Source: Trichosporon coremiiforme (taxonomy: Eukaryota; Basidiomycota; Tremellomycetes; Trichosporonales; Trichosporonaceae). From it: DNA of 64,000 nucleotides. This document shows, in pieces, positions 55,701-64,000 of this stretch (position 1 is the first letter of the stretch; every line of letters starts with the position of its first letter). Location of the stretch: positions 1,653,034-1,717,033 of the forward strand of contig BCJJ01000005.1 in assembly GCA_039545355.1 (NCBI GenBank). Direction: 5' to 3'. The notes below the pieces were generated by a model. The model was not told the DNA's origin. It ran no database searches and saw only the letters and a list, made by a program, of their open reading frames with translations. The position numbers were made by a program, and so were the translations under genes.

Positions 55701-57564
55701 GCTCGAGCTCTCGCATGACGACCATCGCCAGCTCCTTGAGTATCAGACGCGAGCGAGGGGGGAAGTCGTCCCAGGGCTTGTCATCGATGAGGCAGAGAGC
55801 GCCCAGGTTGTGCCCGTCCGAAGTGCGAAGAGGCGCACCGGCGAAAAAGCGGATGTTGGGCGCGGCGATGACGTGTGGGTTGCGAGCGAAACGCCAGTCT
55901 TTCAAGGAATCGAGGACCACCATCGGCTCGTCCGAGTTGCCGAGGATAGTATGCGAACAGAAGCCCGTGACTCTGGCCGACTGCGACAACTCCAATCCAG
56001 ACGTGGACTTGTACCAGGACGTGTCGGAATCGAGCAAGGACATGACGACCATCTTGGTGTTGAACATGAGCTTGCAGATGTGTGTGATCCGATCAAAATT
56101 GGCGTCCTTGGCAGTGTACAGGATGTTGAAGTTGTACAGGGCCTTGCGGCGGTCCAGTTCTCTCGGACCCATGGGCGCAGGCAGGAACCCGAACCGCCGA
56201 TAGAAGACTGTCATCTCAGTCGGGTGGGTGATCTTGGGGAAGTCCTCGATGAAGTGCGCGTATTGAGGCATCGAGCGGAACTCCTCCATTGGATCCACTG
56301 TCGGCATCTCAAAGGCAGGGCGACCGTCTTCCTCGTCGTCGCTGGTGTCCATTTCCGCCACGGTAGCGGTCGGGCGCTCCTCCCTCGGACCCAACGTCAT
56401 CTGCACGAAAGAGTCGATGACCATGTCGTCGGTGGCATTCTCCTCATCGATCTTGCCCGGGATGCTGCTTTCGGCCTGCATGGCAGGGAGCATGGCGCCG
56501 GTGTGGGGGCTGCCCTCGGAGAGCTTGCGGGGTGGCTGTTGTTGGGTCGGTCCGAACGGGTCCACGTGCTCGCGCTCTGGGTGAGGGAGAGAGAAGACGA
56601 CCTTAGCGGAATTGGCCGCCGAGTTCCATCCATAGAAGCCCTCGGATGGCAACGATCCCGCGGTGGCAGAATCCTGTTGCTGAAACGCTGCCCACTGCGT
56701 GTCGAGGGCCACTGGGGGCGCATTCGTCGATGCCGGCGATCGGGGGTCGATGTCATTTGGCGGTGCTGATGGTCTTGAACGGGAATGTGGCGCAGGTCTA
56801 AGGACGTCCGCGCTGAATCGGCCAGAAGGACCTTGAGGGGGCTGCGGGGTGTAGTTCGGGTTCCACATTCCGGCCGCATACGCCACGCAGAAGCACTGCC
56901 AATCGGCTTTGCCGTTGTCGCCTAGACTGAGTTGCGGCGGGAGGCCGTCCGCGTTGATGCGCCGGGAACGCTCGCTGTCGGCCGGAGGGATCTCGTCGGC
57001 GTTCAGGGCGTGCACCTTGCCAAAGTCTGACTGCGATCTTTTCGGCGCCCCACTGGGACGCTGGAGATGCGCATGCTTGCTCCTCGGCGCATCGGGCGCA
57101 ACGTTCGAAACGGGCACGCCCTCTGTTTTGGGTGAGGCTGGCGGGGCGTCGTCGTGCGGCGACGACGATGAGTCACCGCTGCGAGAGCCAAGGAAGTAGT
57201 CCCTAGCCTGGAACGCGACAGCATGATCGTCGTCGTCGGTCGGAGTGGGCGGGCGCGATCCGTCGCGATGGGCCGGCTCTGGCAAGGGTTCGGGTGAATC
57301 GTCATAGAGGTCCAGAGGATCATCGACCTCGAGTTCGGGAGCCGGTTCGTCGTCCACGGGGGTCGTCCGCGGGGATGGCGAGGGCTGGGCCCGCGCGGCT
57401 GCGGGCGCAGAACCTTTTGGAGAATGAAACTGTGCAGGGGCAGGGCCGATAGTGATGTGATGAGATTTGGGATCTGTGCGTAGCCGGTGAAGAAAGTCGA
57501 CTCCACTGGGTGGAGTTTTCAACACACCCGACGACGACGAGGACTCGGACATGCTCGTCGTCAT
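52783..57564 (-). CDS. Hybrid sensor histidine kinase (GAF-HisKA-HATPase-pseudoREC-REC)
   Basis: An intronless gene of 1593 residues; the ATG at 57564 (MTTSMSESSSSS) is the first in frame. A disordered Ser/Pro-rich N terminus of about 450 residues precedes a GAF domain (about 475-620, with FCSHTILGNSDEPMVV and FFAGAPLRTSDGHNLGALCL) and a second GAF-like region (about 665-840). HisKA has the phospho-acceptor H857 in SVSHELRTPLHG. The ATPase domain has NLYGNSVKF, VVDTGKGI and PGTGLGLAIV. A degenerate receiver-like domain at about 1145-1258 follows, then a true C-terminal receiver with VVEDNAINRRV, phospho-acceptor D1476 (VILMDINMP) and the switch Lys in GYLVKPVSLSSL. No transmembrane helix is visible, so it is probably cytosolic and feeds a Ypd1-type phosphorelay. 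The signal is unknown. Confidence 0.96.
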   Translation of the reverse strand: MTTSMSESSSSSGVLKTPPSGVDFLHRLRTDPKSHHITIGPAPAQFHSPKGSAPAAARAQPSPSPRTTPVDDEPAPELEVDDPLDLYDDSPEPLPEPAHRDGSRPPTPTDDDDHAVAFQARDYFLGSRSGDSSSSPHDDAPPASPKTEGVPVSNVAPDAPRSKHAHLQRPSGAPKRSQSDFGKVHALNADEIPPADSERSRRINADGLPPQLSLGDNGKADWQCFCVAYAAGMWNPNYTPQPPQGPSGRFSADVLRPAPHSRSRPSAPPNDIDPRSPASTNAPPVALDTQWAAFQQQDSATAGSLPSEGFYGWNSAANSAKVVFSLPHPEREHVDPFGPTQQQPPRKLSEGSPHTGAMLPAMQAESSIPGKIDEENATDDMVIDSFVQMTLGPREERPTATVAEMDTSDDEEDGRPAFEMPTVDPMEEFRSMPQYAHFIEDFPKITHPTEMTVFYRRFGFLPAPMGPRELDRRKALYNFNILYTAKDANFDRITHICKLMFNTKMVVMSLLDSDTSWYKSTSGLELSQSARVTGFCSHTILGNSDEPMVVLDSLKDWRFARNPHVIAAPNIRFFAGAPLRTSDGHNLGALCLIDDKPWDDFPPRSRLILKELAMVVMRELELWRDKLQLRTRGKIQTSMEKFARDCLTIDEKLNTSALTTTSRMSEVYSRAAKLISKTLDLDGCSILDISQFERLQSTDALGNQHAVYHANPFSGSRASGFEMAESFGAVIAFPILASTGPDEPRTRPLTAEEHQRMSKFLEENRDGRIYENIVPTWIRYVFPPSLKYGMVVPLLDMDQQPFAMICAHTHDKGKQFLEGYELQFLRAIGVIILSAVLQRRMALANRSKSVLISSVSHELRTPLHGILAAAELLTDTKLDANQEAFLSTVRTCGLQLIDTVNHVLDFTKLSADSKNGTNVRWQIQKQTVNLAELLHSTVESCWLGQRARLMQMGEADSDLGSYYAPVPMGLVPHDQRMNISSNLANVETVLEIGFRQGGWNVVCEPGGLRRIIMNLYGNSVKFTKEGYVQVALRELPHPPNARRIPLELSVVDTGKGISKSFLKDQLFQPFSQENPLQPGTGLGLAIVNTIVRSEGMNGNLEVWSAEGVGTEIKVTFEVDLLDANEQDELNKSNPIMTTFDPELGDGFSVAFIGLSPDHRGHRLLSEVMTQYSTALGFDIVDDLRQADIVIANETYALIPEIVDVLRSRALMVLSSIKGQDKEAIRQIAAAEGYIGLWHKPLAPCMFMKEMQEAVQWLKRSRSNGTAPPTESILDASALDMPPSMSARAAQSSMANGNGDRLGTPEPLNLTNHPRMKDTPGLSVLNHPQSNAQTMLSRRHSEQAKGSRRPVRPPLGSRGTTYDGQKINGDSPPPDERSSLASAESSPGSSASCNSTVPLGDGGAMLRAVTMTPALAALRRQSRPRVLVVEDNAINRRVLTAFLRKKGFSHSEAVDGAKGVQLFRETPPSHWDVILMDINMPIMDGLEATRMIRTIEASRRHCVKSPNGDSKPKLMGNEISGKGADTSNAEDGPRARDPPKSSRAHDPTHVKIFALTGLATSDDKRTAFNAGVDGYLVKPVSLSSLDVLFKKIGF

Positions 57565-58235
57565 GCGGTGGTTCTGCCGAGGAGTGACGACAGGTGTAAT
57601 GTTTGCAAGATTACGATTCAGAGGAGATGATTAGGCAGCGTCGGGCATGAAACTTTCCAAGGCGATCCGAGTAATTGTATCGTGAGCAATCGCGGTCCGA
57701 TGAAGTTTTGTAGTTGAGCACGGTGGGCGAGGGCACGGTGTCGCGCATAGGCCTGGCGAGTACTTCAGAGCAATGGCGTTGGTATTCCGTCCCTTGCGCT
57801 CAGTAAGGAAGGAGGAAGAGTCTCAGACAGGTCGAGTCGCAAGAGGAAGGCGCCATGCGACACGGGAGGTGCTGGCGATCACCAGTCGTCACTTGAGCGG
57901 CGGGCGTGCAGACGGTGGCGGACGGAGGCACAGATGGGAGGCCAATGTGTCGAATGCCGTGCCCATCCGACGTGCTGGAGCGTGTTGATCAGAGTTGTTG
58001 TCCTGTCTGGAGACGCGCTCGAGCGAGAGACGCGAAACTGGGTGCAGCCGTGCAGAACACGCAGCTGACAGTCACCAGTCCGAGGCGGCGGCCAGGGATT
58101 TCTTAAGCAAGGTCACGGCCTGAAGGACCCGGCGATGGCGGTCCGGGTGTCGGGATTGGATTGGGCGGCGGTGGGTGAAGCAAGGGTAATGTTGGGTTTA
58201 GGCGTTAGGGTGTGAGCGCGCAGACGGAAGATGGG

Positions 58236-58259
58236 CGAACAGTGAAGCGAACAGTGAAG
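58236..58259. repeat. 12-bp tandem duplication
   Basis: CGAACAGTGAAG occurs twice in a row and is followed by CGAAGTG. Confidence 0.85.
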
Positions 58260-58801
58260 CGAAGTGTTGATTGAATGATTGAATGGTGGTGCTGCAGTAG
58301 CGGTAGGTGTGGGCGTAACGAGTAGCTGCAAATGGGCAGTGTAGTGTGTAGTGTGAAGTGAGAAAGCGAGTGCGGCGTTGCGCGTACAGTGTTTGGTGGA
58401 GTAGCCGCCGATGGTCGTGTTCGGCCGAGTAACCAGGCAGGTGGGACGGGGTCGATGGGACGTGCGCTGCGCGAGAATGTGTCAGACACAATGATGTGAA
58501 GCGGCAGCCGCAACGGCTAACGGGGCGTAGAGGCGAGTAAGCTAGTAGGGGTGATAGACTGCCGATAGAGCGTTCAGCATTGAAAGTACGGCCGAGGCGG
58601 GGGTGGCCAGGAATGTTGGCGGCTGTGGACAGGAGGATGACAATATCATGAGGCTCAGCTAGGTACAAGGGCGACGCATACGCAGCGGAGAGCCGAGCGT
58701 TAGGCAGAGAAGACGGGGCCCAAGGAGACGCTCGCAGCATGCGGTTGGTTATGGTCGTCTGCAGTGCGGAATGCGCGCAAGCTGCAAGTCGCAGTATGGC
58801 C

Positions 58802-58820
58802 AGGATCGCAGGATCGCAGG
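58802..58820. repeat. 8-bp tandem duplication (AGGATCGC) x2.4
   Basis: Two perfect copies followed by AGG, running into a run of eight G. Confidence 0.85.
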
Positions 58821-59039
58821 GGGGGGATCCAGAATCTGGAATTTGGCTGTGCGTCTATCTTGGAGTGCGGAGTAGTGACGACAGAACAGCTAATGGCACG
58901 GTAGCGACCGACTTTTAGGTCTTCTGCGTCGGGCAGGGACTCAGGACCGTCAGGGCTGAAGAGGAATGATGGCGCCCTGACTCTCAGGGTATGGCGTCCT
59001 TAGATGGAGCCCGGGAGGCACGGGGCAGCCCATTAACCG

Positions 59040-59060
59040 TATCTGTAATATCTGTAATAT
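59040..59060. repeat. 9-bp tandem repeat (TATCTGTAA) x2.3
   Basis: Two perfect copies and a partial third (TAT). Confidence 0.8.
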
Positions 59061-59570
59061 GGTCTCAAGACCGACGACCTAACCCTCGGACCAAGGATGA
59101 GCTTGGTAATTGGCAGACAGCCAGCCATGCATTCTAGCCCTGCTAACCCTGCCCCTGCCGTTACTTAATCTGCGCCCCCCAGGCTCTGTAATTGTGTTAC
59201 AGACAGCGGACAGCGCCTCTCCTCCTACTGGCTAGCCACTGTTAAAGAGCGTAGCCAGTTAGACCCAGATTCGTTCGGATGCTGAACTGGGTCCGAACCT
59301 TGGCTTGACAGGCGCCGATGGCCTCAGGCCGGGGGCCGCATGCTGTGGCATGTTCATGTGCTGTTGCATGCTGTACGAGCCGTACGACCCATGAGGCGTG
59401 AGGCCGTAAGGTATGAGACCTCGACCTGGAAGTTCGCTCGAGGAAGCTCTGCACTTGCGCCTCATGTCCTTGCGCGATGCGCGGATTGGCGAGTCTGGCC
59501 CAGCAGCCAAGACATGCCGCAGGATCATCGCACCGCCGCCAGATCTGGCAAGTGTCCGGCTTCCCTCAGC

Positions 59571-59590
59571 CAGTGCTCAACAGTGCTCAG
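59571..59590. repeat. 10-bp tandem duplication (CAGTGCTCAA)
   Basis: Two adjacent copies; the second ends in G instead of A. The next repeat array begins 20 bp on. Confidence 0.8.
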
Positions 59591-59610
59591 AGAGCGGCGG
59601 CGCCCGGCGT

Positions 59611-59640
59611 GAGACAGCGTAAGACAGCGTGAGACGGCGT
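59611..59640. repeat. 10-bp tandem repeat x3
   Basis: Three adjacent units, GAGACAGCGT, AAGACAGCGT and GAGACGGCGT, differing at single positions. Confidence 0.85.
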
Positions 59641-61193
59641 ACTGTGGCTGTGGCGGTATTCATTGCTTATTTGTGTTCTCACTGTGGCTGATGTAACCAC
59701 CTGGAGCTCCTGGGCGCCGAGAACCGGGCCGGTTACTTCCATGCATGTCGGCTGTCTCCGAGTGGAGAGCGGGAGGAAATGGTTATGTGAGAGAGAGACG
59801 AGATAAGAGTGGTACGATCGGGGAGTGGCACAGCGCGCCGGTTCGTACATATGCGCTGCAGATGGCGCAGGCAGGGCTCAGTTAGATGGCCCAACGTTCA
59901 GCCCGTGCCAGCCATCGCCGAAATGCTAACAGTGCAGGGGTCCGAGATGACACGGTGCGACCCACGACACCCACTATGCACTTGACTGCGAGCGCCGACG
60001 ACAGCAGCGGCGCAGTGAGGAAGCCAGCGCCCAGCGGCAGGCTGTCGGCACCGGCAGGCTCAGACCGGACCTGGTACGGCGGCTCGCCTGTGGACTTGGT
60101 AGTTCGGCGGTGAACGGAGTGGGGCAGCAGATGTCAGCCCGACGCCGCTGCCTGACATAGGCGTCGAGTGGGGAAGACGACTCCGTTCCGCCTTCCTCTT
60201 CGAGGTGCGGTGATCGGTGGAAACGAGCCTAGTGCATCTGTGACGTTCCAGACACGCAGCGTACGCAGCATACCGTGCTGTTTCTGTGATGCAACTCAAA
60301 GTCTTGCTTTATGCGCATCTCAACGCAGCTATCGCAGATCGCAAATTCATGATGCAAGACAAGAAAGCATCGTTACATCACGCGTACATCCTGCGTGCCT
60401 GGGCCTCTCACCTGGGGCAGCTGCCATGATGCGACGGCATGTAGGGTTTCCGAACAATGTTCCGGTCCTGCAGCATGTGCCTTCTCAGGTCTTGCGCACA
60501 GATGTACTTCGCTGCGCGATTCGAAAACGCACTTGGCTACATGCTACAGGATGACATTGCGGATGAGCCGAGTGTGGCAGGACCGAGAAGTCTGGCCCGA
60601 AGCTCAGGAGGGACTCAGGAGCTTTTCCCCCATCTGGCCCGACTCCGTCATGGTCGTTGTCAGCGCCGAAGCGTGGGGGAGTTCGAGCAAGTCTACTTGG
60701 GTCGTCGGCGAGTGGAGCGACCGAACAGCTGCCCATATCTCCCGTCCCTCTCGTTCCTCTCGTGCCTCCTTTCGGGCTTGATCCAATGTGCTTCCGGCGC
60801 GGACTTTCCATGCGTAATAGATACGTACACGTGATCCTATGCGTGCCCGCACTTCCGCACCGAGCGTAAATCCCGGCATAGTGCTAGTATGCACTCCGGT
60901 GGAGTCAGCGCATCAATACGGCGCATAGTGGGGCCGGTGACTGCCCCGGGTCCGAGTCCGAGCCCATCCCGATCCCTTCCCTGACCGGACCCGGCAACCA
61001 CAGGGTGTTATCGGCCACCTTGGTCTTTCCCCGGAAAGGAGGGAGAAGGGAGAGAGCATGACACGACGGCACCGAACCGAAGAAGCCGCGAGCCCATGAG
61101 GTAGATCATTGGTATTCCAGATGGCATTGGACTGCAAATTAATGAAAAACACGCGCAGTTCATTTACGTTTCCTGGTCCCAAATAAGCACAAG

Positions 61194-61217
61194 GTGCACA
61201 CGTGCACACGTGCACAC
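61194..61217. repeat. 8-bp tandem repeat (GTGCACAC) x3
   Basis: Three perfect copies; each contains the palindrome GTGCAC, and the junctions make CACGTG, so the array carries overlapping E-box-like sites. Confidence 0.9.
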
Positions 61218-64000
61218 GGGCCTGAAGATACCGGAAATACATAGTCGCGGAGTTTGCGTACTGCGCACTTGGAGCGGTGCAGTACGTGTAGTGCTGGCAA
61301 CTCGACATGTGCACACGCAAACATCCTCAGCTCGGCGCATGCATTGGTGACCTTGTGTGTCATCAATGCTCGTATAACTGTTTGTCAGCCAACAGCATCA
61401 AACTTCCCCACTCTGCACACCCACTCTGGCTGGGGGCAGGGGAGGTCGCGGTATGCGGCGTTGATAAAGGGTATGACGTCAGTCGTCAGGCAACTCACAC
61501 CGAGCTCACGCCTCGGACCCAGTGATCGGTCGCTGCGGAAGTCTGCAACGCAAACACGCGAGCGCTCATAGGCAGTTTCCGCATTCGAATGCAGTCCATT
61601 AGTTCCAGCAGCATTGACAGCGGAGCATGCAGACCGAGAGAGCCAGCCCGCCACAGTCCGCCGTTTGCGTGCGGCATTCCAGGCCTCAGATCCGGGTGCT
61701 CTTCCTCTTCCCTCCCTCCTGCGTGTTGGCTGCGGAGGTGGACCCAATATCAGTGAAATCAATGAAAGGGGCCGGAATGCGGCGGCATCGTGTCTAGCGT
61801 GTCTAAGGCAGGGGCACGTTGTGAGCTTGCATGTTGTCATGTCCGAAGCTTCGAACCGCACGTGGATAGTCAAGGTTAAGACCGATCTCTCCGTTCTCAC
61901 CCAATCGTACTCATGGATACTGAGATGGGTGGGCACGAGGTTGAGGACCAGGGAAGAAGCGTGGAATGTAACACGCGAAGCTGACCCGCGAGTAATGCCA
62001 GTGCCACCTGGTGCCACACTCCGTTGCTCGCTTCGCCGGGCGTCCCACCGGACTACTGAGGACTAGGGCATGCAGTCGTGGGGCAGTCTCAGGTCTCAGA
62101 GCTGGAAGGGCGTGGCCGCAGTCCGCAGCGCCGACGCCGCTATCACCGAGGTATTAATTTGCGCACTCTGTCGTGCTCGCTTAAGTTTTGTCCACGGCGA
62201 GAGCAACATGATGTTGCGCTCTACTTCAAGTCCGCCTGCCCGCTGCGCCGTTCGGGAGGTGAATATCGGAGCGACACTGGCGGCAGGCTTATCTCAGCTC
62301 GTTGACCCGTTCCGGTCCCTTCATTAACTCTGATTAATGACGGGCATCAGCTGGACTCCTGCTGCTGTGCATTTCACTACGAGCTCACACTGTTCTTTGT
62401 CCCTCAGGAGCACCCCGCGTCGGCGTGTATGCCAGGCAATCTTGATTTCCCCGCACTCCCCTATTGACTGCTTTCCGTTTTTTTTTTGATCTTGTCGACA
62501 TCAATGAGATTAACTTCGATCAGCTATTCCGAGCTACGGAACCCTTCTGATCCACTATTCGGACCAGCAACCATTGACTACAACTCCGGACTTCCTTTGG
62601 CTACCTCCCTGCCACTCGGAACGTTCGGTGCTTGCGGCAGTCTCTCTCCTAACCTAGGCTCTCATTCACTACGAAGCTTCCAAGCGCTCCATGTTGCTTT
62701 CGTGACTTCGGAGAGTTCGGAGACAGTGCCACACGCGGTGCCAGTCTCCCGTCATCCGGTCAACGCGCTCTTCTCGCGTGCGTACTACGATCCGCCCGCA
62801 GCACACAAAATCGCGTTCCACGTTCCGCACTTCTTGCCCTGATTTGTGCCCTCGGTCGGGCACATTTTGCCTCTCCTCGCTCGCGTCTCTCATACAGATC
62901 CTCGGGATACTTATTCGCTTGCCATTCTCCGGCTTACACAACCGAGGAATCAGTACTCTCGCACGCGTCAGACTGTACGTCCTCTGAACACACGTCTGTA
63001 CATGCAGTTTCGGTTACTCGCAAGCGTCAAGATGCGACGTGCCGCTGTTGGTGCACATTGGCGCATTAATCGGATTTACTCGAATTGTCGCGGCCTGTAG
63101 AGAGCACGACTTACAATGGAGCAACATCCTTCACCTCCGCCAGCTGACAGTTTGCAACACGTTATCATCTTGCTTGCGTTTTCTAAGCAAGTTTGCATCT
63201 CGCCCGTGCTACTTCCAACTCTGTCGGGGGAAAAACCGCACTCAAAAAGGTAACGTCCACTTGCTTCACGCACATGTCCCTCTATCCCCCTGAAGTTGGC
63301 GACCGAACTACAACACGTCTACGAGCATTCATGAACCCTCGCGCATTGTCTGGGCCTCCCGAAACGCGTCACGCGTCAATAGCTTAACACCCTCAAACAT
63401 CTCTCGAACAGCACGCGGTATCTCGGTGCCTATCCATAGATTGGACACCTCGCCCAACGTGAGTCTCTGTGGTCTTTTACAACATGTCAGAGAGAGAGAG
63501 TTATCGCACTCCATTTCGTCAGGAACGCGGTCGGGCCGGACATGCCAGGGCTGTCGAGGGCTGTCGACATGTGCATGCCACAAGCTATGAGAACTGCCAG
63601 AACTCCCCTCCCTCTCACATGGTTGGCACCTCCCGCCCCCCATTCCATCCCCTTCACCAAACCCCCCTCGTTGCCAACAGGATTGGAATGTTAAGGATGC
63701 AAGCCTCATCCCCGTTCCTCGATCCTCGATCCTCCCTTTTATCCGCCTCACATGTACCCTCGTGCCGTGCGCGCTGTGCGCAGTCCTCCGCATTCCACCC
63801 TTTCTCCGCCTCCCCCATTCCGCCACCCTCGACGACCCTCACACGCGCGCATTCCGCAACACCCCAGCATTCCGCGCTGCCTTGATGTGGCGATTTCATT
63901 CTCTCTCCTCGTGCCCCTTCTCCTTATGCTCGCGGCGGTCGCCTCCTCGCTTCCCGAGATCTCGCACCACATTACACTTGCCCTTGCCTCTCACACTCCC

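Larger units (their letters stand above)
57565..64000. other. 6.4-kb gene-free region to the right edge
   Basis: No frame on either strand shows a recognisable domain, plausible exon structure or protein-like composition. The part next to the kinase (57.6-58.8 kb) is purine-rich on +, that is pyrimidine-rich on -, and may be a long 5' leader of the kinase. Short tandem duplications recur at 58236, 58802, 59040, 59571, 59611 and 61194. A run of ten T lies at 62478-62487 and an (AG)n run at about 63489-63500. From 63.6 kb the + strand is C/T-rich up to the edge, like the leaders of other genes here, so a + strand gene may begin beyond the window. Confidence 0.5.

Noticed and set aside
58198..58740. 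A 180-codon - strand frame upstream of the histidine kinase
   Set aside because: Ser/His/Arg-rich with no domain; it overlaps a 12-bp tandem duplication and is better explained as leader DNA.
61385..62017. A 210-codon - strand frame in the right-hand gene-free region
   Set aside because: Composition is not protein-like, no homology-type motif, no intron support.

Overview
The window is nuclear DNA of a GC-rich fungus. Genes carry short introns (about 35-195 nt, mostly under 60) with GTRAGT-like donors and CTAAC/CTGAC branch-type motifs just before the acceptor. The set of orthologues (IQGAP, Rna14, Spb1, Esa1, Rgp1, Cct7, a hybrid histidine kinase) and the compact gene order with long intergenic islands fit a basidiomycete yeast. 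Tremellomycetes, perhaps Trichosporonales, is my best guess; this is an inference from gene style, not from a database search. I see no rRNA, tRNA, CRISPR array, transposon ORF or prophage-like block.

Layout. 1-6.6 kb: the 3' two-exon portion of an AT-hook protein running off the left edge (-), divergent from CCT7 (+), then a tail-anchored coiled-coil protein (-), divergent from an alpha/beta-hydrolase-plus-SnoaL protein (+). 8.3-14.3 kb: three intronless + strand genes, a GH15 glycosidase, a GNAT acetyltransferase and a DHA2-type MFS transporter. 14.3-18.9 kb: no gene that I can support, with a pyrimidine-rich stretch. 18.9-27 kb: a low-complexity coiled-coil protein, a ZIP metal transporter, an NAD(P)HX epimerase ending in SKL, and a convergent PQ-loop membrane protein. 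28.6-52 kb: a dense core block of RNA14 (+), a giant IQGAP (-), SPB1 (+), ESA1 (-), RGP1 (+) and a GH92 alpha-mannosidase (+). 52.8-57.6 kb: an intronless hybrid histidine kinase (-). 57.6-64 kb: no supportable gene, many small tandem duplications.

How the genes relate. Most are unrelated housekeeping functions: protein folding (CCT7), mRNA 3'-end formation (RNA14), rRNA maturation (SPB1), chromatin (ESA1), cytokinesis (IQGAP), Golgi Rab activation (RGP1), metabolite repair (NAXE). They are arranged as alternating convergent and divergent pairs that share promoters (AT-hook/CCT7, IQGAP/SPB1, ESA1/RGP1), several of which contain CACGTG boxes. The carbohydrate enzymes GH15 and GH92 and the two transporters are accessory in character but do not form a recognisable biosynthetic cluster.

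I did not find a new multi-gene system. The points most worth a second look are the peroxisomal-type C terminus of the NAD(P)HX epimerase, the LRPVS/T-repeat N-terminal extension of the IQGAP, the YDPSQ repeats of Rna14, an Asn-bearing pseudo-receiver domain in the histidine kinase, the 25-nt microexon of CCT7, and repeated 8-bp tandem micro-duplications in the intergenic DNA.
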